Below the pieces are notes generated by a model, which saw only the letters and a program-made list of their open reading frames with translations, was not told where the DNA came from and ran no database searches. A stretch of 64,000 bases of DNA from Sphingobium phenoxybenzoativorans (lineage in GTDB: Bacteria > Pseudomonadota > Alphaproteobacteria > Sphingomonadales > Sphingomonadaceae), in contig NZ_MINO01000011.1 in assembly GCF_001757355.1 (NCBI RefSeq), positions 1 to 64,000 of the forward strand, written 5' to 3'. Within the stretch, counting starts at the first letter, position 1; each line of letters begins with the position of its first letter. This document shows, piece by piece, positions 17,005-24,982 of the stretch. A program made the translations under genes and the position numbers.

Positions 17005-17249
17005 GCTCAGGATCTGGGACAAGTTGAATGCTTCCACAGTATTGTCTGGCAAACCCCCTCAATCAACAGCAGGCCAAGCCGTCAAGCTAACCTTTTCATG
17101 CTACTCAACTTAATTTCTCATCAGACACTTAAATACCGTTCAGCGCGGCCAGGCTCCGGCGCGACCGGTTCGGACAGATCCATAAAACCCTCAACGGATC
17201 AGCATTGCCTCGCTCTGCAATTACAGATCCTGATCCAAAACCTGTTATG

Positions 17250-17417
17250 CGAACATTCATTGTTAATCTTCGCCGCGGTTGGCGCACGCTTGCGGATGAT
17301 CTCTGCTATCAGCTTGGGATCAGACGAACATGTGCTGCGCCAGATTCGCTGGCCACTCTCGTGCACTGAGATGAATGTATCTTTCAAAGACACGTCGAGG
17401 CCGATAAACTGCTCCAC
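17250..17417 (-). pseudogene. Fragment of an IS110-family transposase, N-terminus only
   Basis: GTG 17417 starts VEQFIGLDVSLKDTFISVHE, then SGQRIWRSTCSSDPKLIAEI and IRKRAP, the first part of the DEDD domain of an IS110 transposase, different from the copy at 145. Similarity stops after about 50 residues. The sequence upstream (17418-17590) resembles the long noncoding left end of IS110-group elements, where the bridge RNA gene lies, so a piece of that end is also preserved. Confidence 0.75.
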
Positions 17418-17698
17418 GGTTGTCTCACGTTTGATGCTGGGCCCGGTCTCAATCGTGAGCCCGTATTTCTTCCTACCGGGGGGCAACCACCCCTCCAACG
17501 CAGCGTAATCGCCGGTGTCACCAACCCCGCGATTACTCTATGTGGGACAACCGCTGCTGTAGCCCATAATCTGGCCCAGCCTAAGGCTGAAGCCAGCATC
17601 CAACCGAAGTCGGAGAGGTTCCTCCTTCAATGAGACTTTAAAGTTCGACTGAGATTTGTAGCCCAGTATCAATGCGATAATTAGAATAAGATATGGTA

Positions 17699-18532
17699 TC
17701 ATCCGGTAGAGTAATCTGTACCGCCATCAATTGCGATATTAGACCCAACCATATAAGTATTGAGCTTTGATCCAAGCAATAGGATAGCCGGCACGATCTC
17801 CTCAGAACTGGCCGCGCGACCAATTGCACCCCGAGCGCGTGGACTCTCATTGTCAGCGATGAAGTCGGCAACACTCACCAGATTTGTTGGATCATAGCCA
17901 TTTTCCGAGCCGCCTCTTAAGCCCATGAATTCAATCATGGCCTCGGTCGCAATCACTCCCGGCGTTACGCTATTTACCAGTATATTTTCTTTGGCCAAAC
18001 CTAACCCGATGTTCTTAGAGAATGCATTGAGCGCAGCTTTCGCTGTCATGTAAGCTGTTTGAGTAGGCGTAGCGATGCGTGCGGCTTGCGAAGATACGAT
18101 GACGATGCGCCCCCACTCCGCTTTCCTCATCAGCGGTATCGCCAAGCGCGTACAGCGTACTACGCTCATGATGCCCATTTGAATGAAATATTCCCAATCA
18201 TCTTCACTTACATCGACAAATTCTTTGCCAAAGCGGCTCCCGTCAGTAGGTCCGGCAACATTAATCAAAACATTCAATTTGCCCCAATGATGCTCAATGG
18301 CGTCGAAAACCTTTTCAATTTCAGATAGATCCGGAAGAACGCATCTTATGCCGAAACAGTCTGGAGATCCGGCATCGCGTAACGCCGCGAGCGTGTCATC
18401 AATCACCTTCTGGTCTCTGCCAGTGATTGCGACCTTTGCACCTTCTCGAGCGAAAGATAACGCCGTCGAAAAGCCAACGCCCTTAGTACCGCCGCTGATC
18501 AGCACAGCTGCGTCCCGAAGCCCTAGATCCAT
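17699..18532 (-). CDS. Short-chain dehydrogenase/reductase
   Basis: Classical SDR of 277 residues. Cofactor loop GGTKGVG near residue 14, NVAG near 92, catalytic Ser in VIVSSQAA near 147, Tyr and Lys in AYMTAK near 160, and C-terminal DGGTDYS. It reduces or oxidises an unknown alcohol/ketone with NAD(P). Of two adjacent ATGs the second (18532) has the better distance from AGGAGG. It follows the aldo-keto reductase by about 60 bp and is probably in its operon; an ABM-domain protein lies upstream. Confidence 0.88.
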   Translation of the reverse strand: MDLGLRDAAVLISGGTKGVGFSTALSFAREGAKVAITGRDQKVIDDTLAALRDAGSPDCFGIRCVLPDLSEIEKVFDAIEHHWGKLNVLINVAGPTDGSRFGKEFVDVSEDDWEYFIQMGIMSVVRCTRLAIPLMRKAEWGRIVIVSSQAARIATPTQTAYMTAKAALNAFSKNIGLGLAKENILVNSVTPGVIATEAMIEFMGLRGGSENGYDPTNLVSVADFIADNESPRARGAIGRAASSEEIVPAILLLGSKLNTYMVGSNIAIDGGTDYSTG

Positions 18533-18596
18533 CATTCACCTCCTCTTCTCCGCCCGCTCTGCGACCAATTGCCCAGGCGCTCGTGGACGAGCATGT

Positions 18597-19634
18597 TTAG
18601 ACCCGGAGGGAAGTCGCCGATGCCAACCGCCGATCTCGCGCAAACTGGGTGAACCATGCCGGATAGGGAACAAGCGATGCGATGGAAGCCTTGTCCAGCA
18701 GCTCGATTTCTTCAGCCCGCAATGCTATTGAGGCAGAATCGAGATTGCTCCGAAGCTGATCTGGCTTGGCTGCGCCAAGAATTACGCTTGAGACCGCTTG
18801 CTTAGCGAGAAGCCACGCCAAGGATATGCCGGCAATGCTGGAGTGATGCGCCTCAGCTATTGACGCCAAATGATCCAGCAAATCGAAACCGCGCTCAATA
18901 TCAAGCGGCATCATGCCCGTAGCAGCGTATCGACTGTCTGGCGCAGCATCAGCGCCGCGCTGATATTTGCCTGATAAAAATCCCCCAGCCAGTGGACTCC
19001 AGACGGTCAAACCCAAACCATATTGGCGAAGCATGGGTATATGCTCATGCTCAATATCTCGGCCTACAAGGGAATAATATAACTGACCGTGGGTAAACGG
19101 GGTCAGACCATTCGCCTTCATCATCTCCATAGCCGCCACGACCCGCCAAGCCGACCAATTTGAGAAACCGAGGTAACGCACTTTGCCGGAGCGCACGACT
19201 TCATCCAAAGCCGACAGCGTCTCCTCTAAAGGTGTATAAAGATCGTCTCTATGAAGCACATAGCTGTCGATCCAGTCAGTACCGAGCCGTTGCAAACTGC
19301 TATCGACAGCTTTGAGAATATTCCGCCGCGAAAGCGGTTCTCCCATCAGCGATGGACCGCCCAACCCACCGACCTTGGTCGTGATGACAACATCCTGGCG
19401 TCGCGACGCCAGCACTCGGCCAAGAATTTCCTCTGACTCGCCCGCAGCATAGACATCTGCTGTATCGAAGAAGTTTACACCGGCCTCAATGGCCATGCTG
19501 ACAAGTTTGTCAGCTGTACGTTCATCACTCTTGAACAGCGCCGGAAAATCACGATTACCGGTCGTGAACGTCATAGCCCCAAAGGACAGGCGCGAAACTA
19601 ACAGGCCGCTGTTACCAAGTTGCGTATATTCCAT
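18597..19634 (-). CDS. Aldo/keto reductase
   Basis: 345 residues, (beta/alpha)8 NADPH-dependent reductase. MEYTQLGNSGLLVSRLSFGAM start is diagnostic of the AKR 11/12-like branch; FDTADVYAAGESEEILG holds catalytic Asp and Tyr, VVITTKVGG the Lys, DSYVLHRDD the His. The cofactor end SVILGAAKPDQLRSNL is present. ATG 19634 follows a strong GGGAGAGG. With the SDR gene downstream it suggests stepwise reduction of a carbonyl compound in a small catabolic operon. Confidence 0.9.
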   Translation of the reverse strand: MEYTQLGNSGLLVSRLSFGAMTFTTGNRDFPALFKSDERTADKLVSMAIEAGVNFFDTADVYAAGESEEILGRVLASRRQDVVITTKVGGLGGPSLMGEPLSRRNILKAVDSSLQRLGTDWIDSYVLHRDDLYTPLEETLSALDEVVRSGKVRYLGFSNWSAWRVVAAMEMMKANGLTPFTHGQLYYSLVGRDIEHEHIPMLRQYGLGLTVWSPLAGGFLSGKYQRGADAAPDSRYAATGMMPLDIERGFDLLDHLASIAEAHHSSIAGISLAWLLAKQAVSSVILGAAKPDQLRSNLDSASIALRAEEIELLDKASIASLVPYPAWFTQFARDRRLASATSLRV

Positions 19635-19874
19635 CCGTCCCTCTCCCAAGGCAAATTGACGGCTCTCCTCACGAGCCACAAAATCTCTCTCCACGGCGCC
19701 ATAAGAATGTCCACTGATATCCCCTAATCGCGACCTCTGTGGACTTCAGCGATAAACCGAAGTCATATAGTAGATTTGGGACACCATCCTATCCCAATCG
19801 AATACGAGATTAACGAATACAATCACTCATTATGTGACAAATGAGTTCACCTTGATTCATTCTTGGTGAATTTC

Positions 19875-19888
19875 ATTCTAGATAGAAT
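19875..19888. promoter_or_regulatory. Operator-like palindrome before the aldo/keto reductase operon
   Basis: ATTCTA-GA-TAGAAT, perfect six-base arms, in a 320-bp gap upstream of the AKR gene; a second imperfect pair, GTTCACC/GGTGAAT, lies next to it (19832-19860). Confidence 0.4.
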
Positions 19889-19952
19889 TTGAATTCACTT
19901 GCTTGAACAAGCCAAGTCATTTCATGAATTGGTTCCCGCAATCACCTCGCTG

Positions 19953-20294
19953 TCAGGAACTCCGATTTATCAAACTGCTGCACCATTCCGAGACCGGTTT
20001 CAGCCATTCCACCTCCACAGGACTGGCCAGGAGGTCGGGAAGAGCGCTCATATATGTAACGCGATAAGGCTTGGCCAATTCTTCCCGGTCAAATCGCTCG
20101 CGCGTCCCAGCCCAGATTTCATATAAGGTAACAAGGTCAGGATCTTCATCATCCGTATGGACGAATATGGTCTTGCAATAAGGGTCAGAGCTAAGCCCCC
20201 GCAATACAACCTCAAGAAGTTCCAAATAGCGCTCGCGCACTCCCGGCTTTAGATGGAAGCGGGCATAAATGACAAAATGATCATTGAAGCTCAC
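19953..20294 (-). CDS. Antibiotic-biosynthesis-monooxygenase (ABM) domain protein
   Basis: 113 residues with the dimeric ferredoxin-like ABM pattern: FVIYARFHLKPGVRERYLEL near residue 7, DPYCKTIFVHTDDEDPDLVT, LYEIWAGTRERFDREELAKP. Members are quinone-forming monooxygenases or small carbonyl-binding proteins; the specific reaction here is not known. GTG 20294 has GGAGAGAG before it. First of three leftward genes with the AKR and SDR, though 320 bp separate it from the AKR gene. Confidence 0.82.
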   Translation of the reverse strand: MSFNDHFVIYARFHLKPGVRERYLELLEVVLRGLSSDPYCKTIFVHTDDEDPDLVTLYEIWAGTRERFDREELAKPYRVTYMSALPDLLASPVEVEWLKPVSEWCSSLINRSS

Positions 20295-21135
20295 TATTCT
20301 CTCTCCTTTGAAATTAAGGGATTTCGTTCAGTCTGATCCCATACTTCCGTCTCGCTATTCAGGTATTTGTATTAGCCCTACCTGACAGCGGGGCGCACTG
20401 CGTTCCTGATGAGCAACGGCCGATATCTGCTCGGAAAAATGGGAGCATCTGCGTCTTTCTCCCTGCCATCGATCGCACCACGGCCAATGTCGCTAACGGA
20501 TCCGATGACAGCCTGAAGCGCTATTATTCAATAGATCAATTAAATGCGCTGGCTCCCTGCGCGATTTATAGCCAACCATCAATTTTTTCGCCTTTTCCTG
20601 AGATTCGGGTCATTTATGCCGTTTTATTGTTCTTTAATGGACAAATCGCCTCACCGAACGATGCCGCATCGATGAAAAATTGAGATTATTGTTCGCTCGA
20701 TCAATATTCAACGGATTTCGGCATTCGTCAAATATCTTCTTAGAGGTTGTGGTGAACAACCATGGTCGAAATGCCCCCTTGCCTTTGCAAGGCGCGGATT
20801 TTTGGCGCAGCGGGTCAAGCTAATTTAACAAAATCTATCATTATCAAACTGGCTATCGGTCATCGCATTCTGGAATGATCCGTGTAGCAAATCAAAGCAC
20901 ATATAAAGAGCAGTCGGCTCGAAAGCCGATGCGTCCACGAAAGAGAGGATTATACGCCAAGTCGATTGGCGCCGTTATAGCAACAAGACTTTCTCTAAAA
21001 TTTATCGATTGTCCAGACGAGAGATCGTTGATGATTATCCCGCATTTATTCGCCTTCTACGCAAATACTTTTCCGTAAAATTCCGAACTCTGAATGTTCA
21101 ATCACACCAAATCGTCTTCATAGGATCAGTATATT
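20295..21135. other. Long divergent promoter region
   Basis: AT-rich, 840 bp, between the leftward ABM gene and the rightward SDR/TonB receptor genes. Holds the inverted repeat at 20360-20386. A short frame at 20875-21078 lacks a ribosome site and resembles nothing. Confidence 0.5.
20360..20386. promoter_or_regulatory. Operator-like inverted repeat TCAGGTA-N13-TACCTGA
   Basis: Exact seven-base arms, 66 bp upstream of the ABM gene start; spacing would fit a dimeric regulator binding two successive grooves. Confidence 0.4.
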
Positions 21136-21966
21136 ATGATTAAAACTTGGTTCATCACGGGAGCGGCATCTGGCCTTGGACGTGAAATTGCGCGCGCAGC
21201 TCTTGCGTCTGGCGACAAGGCTATCTTGACTGATCGAGATCCGGCGGGTGCGGCGGAGGTCATAGCCGCTTATCCTGATCGTGCAGAAGCCCTGCAACTC
21301 GACGTTACCAATATTTCGCAAATCACTGCTGTGGTCGAAGAAGTATTGCAACGCCACGGTGCGATCGACGTGCTTGTCAATACTGCCGGACGTGGTCATG
21401 TCGGATCCGTCGAGGACACGCCCATGAAAGATCTACGATCTCTCATGGAGTTGATCTTCTTTGGGCCGGTCGCGCTGATACAGGCCGTTTTGCCCGGCAT
21501 GCGCACGCGTCGCAGCGGCGCGATCGTCAATGTGAGCAGCCAAGCCGGCCAGATGTCAGTGCCAGGTATGTCGGCCTATTCCGCAGGCAAGTTTGCATTG
21601 GAAGGCCTCTCCATCGCGCTTTCGCATGAAGTTGATCCACTGGGTATAAAAGTATTGGTCCCACAGCCTGGTCCCATGCGAACGAACTTCTCTGGCCCGG
21701 CAATCTCTCAGTCATCCTATCATCCAGACTATGAACCAACGGTCGGCACGCTTCACGCGCACATCGAAGAGACGACAGGCTATGAGAAGGGTGATCCCAC
21801 TAAGATCGCAAAGGCAATCCTAGCGGTCTTGGAGGCCACTGATACGCCATTCCGACTACCCTTCGTTTCAAGCTGCCTTGATACGCTGATGCAATCTGCA
21901 GAGCAAACGCGTGAAGAGCGGGTCAAATGGGAGGCGACCAGTCGCGGCGTGGAATTTGCCGACTAA
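21136..21966 (+). CDS. Short-chain dehydrogenase/reductase
   Basis: 276 residues; TGAASGLG cofactor loop at residues 8-15, NTAGRG near 85, catalytic Ser in VNVSSQAG near 133, Tyr/Lys in AYSAGKFAL near 148. The longer C-terminal part, with no DGG ending, resembles the oxidoreductase branch that acts on hydrophobic or cyclic substrates. It is followed after 70 bp by the TonB receptor and likely shares its transcript. It is not closely similar to the SDR at 17699. Confidence 0.88.
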   Translation: MIKTWFITGAASGLGREIARAALASGDKAILTDRDPAGAAEVIAAYPDRAEALQLDVTNISQITAVVEEVLQRHGAIDVLVNTAGRGHVGSVEDTPMKDLRSLMELIFFGPVALIQAVLPGMRTRRSGAIVNVSSQAGQMSVPGMSAYSAGKFALEGLSIALSHEVDPLGIKVLVPQPGPMRTNFSGPAISQSSYHPDYEPTVGTLHAHIEETTGYEKGDPTKIAKAILAVLEATDTPFRLPFVSSCLDTLMQSAEQTREERVKWEATSRGVEFAD

Positions 21967-22036
21967 AACACAATGCGCCAGCCACGAATTGCCAATCGCT
22001 TCTGACTTGGCGGACAGCAAGAATAGGGGAGGAAAC

Positions 22037-24346
22037 ATGTCCATTAAACGGGCCAGAATTTCGATGATCTGCTCATCGGGTGTAATCGCATTGGGCTTAG
22101 GGAGCGCAAGCCCCTCCATAGCGCAGGATACTCCACCAGTGGTCGCGGCTCAAAGTGCTAGCCAAACCAGAGAGGAACCGCAGGTCGGCATCGAGGAGAT
22201 CATCGTCACGGCAGAGCGTCGCGAAGCCAATGTTCAGCAAACTCCGATCGCGATCTCGGCGATTGGCGGCGAGACGCTGCAAAAGAAGCAAATAGTGGAT
22301 ATCGAAGCACTGGCAGGCAGGATGCCAAATGTGACCTTCGGTCGTCACAGCGGCAGTACGAAAGTCTTCATCCGCGGCATTGGCCTTGATGCCGTCGCTC
22401 CAGGCTCCGATCCGCGTGTGGCGATCTATACAGACGGTGTCTACAGCGCCCGCTCTCAGGTGGCATTTCTCGGCTTTTATGACATCGAACGCGTTGAGGT
22501 TCTGGCTGGCCCACAAGGAACGCTCTACGGACGCAACGCGACGGCAGGGGCCATCAACATTATCACGCGTGACCCTACCCAAACTCTTGAGGGGTATGGG
22601 ACAGCGACGGTGGGAAATTATTCGCTGATCCGTACTGAGGGGGCGATCAGCGGGCCGTTGTCCGATAGCATCTCTGCACGCTTATCTTTCAGCACGGCCG
22701 ATCGCGGTGGTTATGGCAAGAATATTCAGACCGGCGAGGATGTTGACGACGAGCACAGGCGAGCGGTGCGCGCGAAAATCAAGTTTGAAGCAAGCAGCGC
22801 TTTCAAGCTGCTCCTTGAGGCCGACTATTATCGCGCCAAAGATCACAACGGAGGCTATCATTATCTCAATGACTCTCCTGGCCATACCGCGTTCAGTATC
22901 ACGCGCGGCTTCGAGAGGCCGGAAAATGTCAGAGACTATGCAGGCCAAGGGCCACTCCAAACCATCGTCAATTGGGGCGGATCGGCCACGGCGACATGGA
23001 ACATTGGCGGACCTGTCCTCACATCAGTGACTGGGTACCGACGCTTCGAGCAGGATCTTGCAATCAGCAGTGATCTTACGACCTCGGGATATATTCCCAA
23101 CTTCATCCGCGAACGAGCCAAGCAATTTACCCAGGAATTGCGGCTGACCCATTCGATCGGTCCGGTGGATATTCTAGTCGGTGGATATTTTTTCCGTGAA
23201 CAAGGTTTTTCGGGGCTGCATGCGCTCCCGGCGCCGATCTTTTTCGGCCTGAACGATCAGCCTGGGCTTCCAAACACTGGGCAGCCCATCGGTGCGGTCT
23301 ATGGAGGCAACCAGCTGACTAAGGCCTATGCCGCCTTCTCGCAGGCCACCATCCATGTGACCGACCGATTTGGTATCGACCTCGGCCTTCGCTACAGCTT
23401 CGAAAAGCGGAAAATCGTCGAGCATAATGTGTTCAATGTCACGCAACCGCTAAATCCTCTCCTGCCCTTCTTTGACCCCATCCCTAACCTCTCAACGGTG
23501 ATTGCTCAGCGGGCGAGCTGGAAGTCCACGGATCCGAAAATCACACTGCACTATAAATTTGGCGATGGTATCTTCGGCTATGCAAGCTACTCGCAAGGGT
23601 TCAAAAGCGGCGGTTTCAATGCCGGTTTCCTTCAAGCTCCTTTCGACCCTGAAGACATCAAGGCATATGAAGTTGGCCTGAAGGCTGACCTCTTCGAGCG
23701 ACGGCTGCGCGCGAATGTCGCAGGTTTCTGGTATGATTACAAAAATCTGCAGGTCAACGTCGCAGAAGGCGTGCAGATCATCACGCGCAACGCCGCCGCA
23801 GCCAGACTCTACGGTCTCGAAGGTCAGTTCACGGCGTTGCCGACTGACGGTCTGCGCCTAGAATTGAGCGCAGCGTGGCTGCATTCTGAGTATACCGATT
23901 ATGTTTCGGGTGATCCAAGCTTCCCTGGCCAGGGAACGCCAGGCCTGTTTCTACCTAGCCCCAGTGGGCCAGTGCCGGCATTCGACCTGAGCGGCAATCA
24001 GCTCGCTTATGCGCCAAAGTTCAAGATCGATGGTGAGATCGGGTACACTTTCCAAATACCCCAAGGGCAAGTCACTCCACGCCTGAATGTCCTATGGGTG
24101 GACAAAGTTTATTTCTCGCAATTCAATCATCCTTGGGTACAGCAACCAGCCCGTACAGAAGTCAATTTCTTCCTCGATTATGCCTCGACCAAAGGCGACT
24201 GGACGGCGACAGCCTTCGTGCGAAATTTAACGAATAAAACCTATACGGTGGCGTCGACCGTATTTTCCGATTTCATCGGCTATCAAGTAGGCGGCCAACT
24301 CGGTGCACCCCGAACCTACGGCATCTCAATTACGAAGCGTTTTTGA
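22037..24346 (+). CDS. TonB-dependent outer-membrane receptor
   Basis: 769 residues. Signal peptide 1-34 (ending PSIAQ), TonB box region EEIIVTAERREANVQQTPIA near residue 52, plug domain with RGIGLDAVAPGSDPRVAIYTDGVY and VLAGPQGTLYGRNATAGAIN, then a 22-strand barrel ending GISITKRF. The EEIIVTAERR start and the absence of siderophore genes are typical of sphingomonad receptors for aromatic or plant-derived compounds. GGGGAGG lies six bases before ATG 22037; an ORF start at 21911 overlaps the previous gene. Confidence 0.93.
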   Translation: MSIKRARISMICSSGVIALGLGSASPSIAQDTPPVVAAQSASQTREEPQVGIEEIIVTAERREANVQQTPIAISAIGGETLQKKQIVDIEALAGRMPNVTFGRHSGSTKVFIRGIGLDAVAPGSDPRVAIYTDGVYSARSQVAFLGFYDIERVEVLAGPQGTLYGRNATAGAINIITRDPTQTLEGYGTATVGNYSLIRTEGAISGPLSDSISARLSFSTADRGGYGKNIQTGEDVDDEHRRAVRAKIKFEASSAFKLLLEADYYRAKDHNGGYHYLNDSPGHTAFSITRGFERPENVRDYAGQGPLQTIVNWGGSATATWNIGGPVLTSVTGYRRFEQDLAISSDLTTSGYIPNFIRERAKQFTQELRLTHSIGPVDILVGGYFFREQGFSGLHALPAPIFFGLNDQPGLPNTGQPIGAVYGGNQLTKAYAAFSQATIHVTDRFGIDLGLRYSFEKRKIVEHNVFNVTQPLNPLLPFFDPIPNLSTVIAQRASWKSTDPKITLHYKFGDGIFGYASYSQGFKSGGFNAGFLQAPFDPEDIKAYEVGLKADLFERRLRANVAGFWYDYKNLQVNVAEGVQIITRNAAAARLYGLEGQFTALPTDGLRLELSAAWLHSEYTDYVSGDPSFPGQGTPGLFLPSPSGPVPAFDLSGNQLAYAPKFKIDGEIGYTFQIPQGQVTPRLNVLWVDKVYFSQFNHPWVQQPARTEVNFFLDYASTKGDWTATAFVRNLTNKTYTVASTVFSDFIGYQVGGQLGAPRTYGISITKRF

Positions 24347-24535
24347 CCAGAGGATCAAGCTTCAAAAGCGCCAATTGAGAGCCGTTGCGCGCCGGATTTT
24401 GGCCAGGCTTAGAACAGTCATGTTGGGGTTTGAGCTCATCTCTTCGCGTATCGTAGTGCTCTACTGACTGCCCGATGGCGCCAGTAAAATCCCGCGCGAC
24501 CACATTGGCGTATTATGGACTGAAGGGGAAAAACA

Positions 24536-24880
24536 ATGAGCGTTTCGAACGGATCAGCCATTATGACGCTGGCCATTTTTACGATCGTCCTATTCACTCA
24601 GATCCTTGCGATTTCCACATTGCCCCGGACCGAGGGGTTCATGAGCTTCTCCTGGACATCGCTGTGTCTAGGATTGTACTTTCTATCCTTCTGGGGTCTG
24701 GCCCATATGATCCATAAAGGCCTTCCGCTCAGTCTACTGGTGCCGATGCTCGCCGCGCTGGTACCACTAGCCACGATCGCGATCGGCGTGATCTTTTACA
24801 AGGAATCGGCTTCTCTCCTGAAGATCCTGATGCTCAGCCTGGCTTGCGGCCTCATCGGAGCAGCCAGCGCCGCTAAGTGA
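24536..24880 (+). CDS. SMR-like small membrane transporter, atypical active site
   Basis: 114 residues with four predicted membrane helices, the layout of small multidrug resistance proteins (helix, TEGF turn, helix, GLP...helix, helix with FYKES turn). Aligned to EmrE, the essential membrane Glu14 is replaced by Gln (LFTQILAIS) and the Trp63 region reads LLVPMLAALVP. Classical proton-coupled drug export is therefore doubtful. It may work as a partner of another SMR protein or have another substrate. It lies 190 bp after the TonB receptor, probably in one transcription unit. Confidence 0.75.
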   Translation: MSVSNGSAIMTLAIFTIVLFTQILAISTLPRTEGFMSFSWTSLCLGLYFLSFWGLAHMIHKGLPLSLLVPMLAALVPLATIAIGVIFYKESASLLKILMLSLACGLIGAASAAK

Positions 24881-24982
24881 ACGCGGCATACCAACATCTT
24901 TAGGTTCTGTTCACGACAGCAATTTGGGCAGGAAGCGCGAGTTTAGGGTGGCGAGACTTTATAGATAGATATCCGCATTTTA

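Noticed and set aside
20875..21078. 67-codon ORF in the divergent promoter region
   Set aside because: Basic, low-complexity product without ribosome site or similarity.
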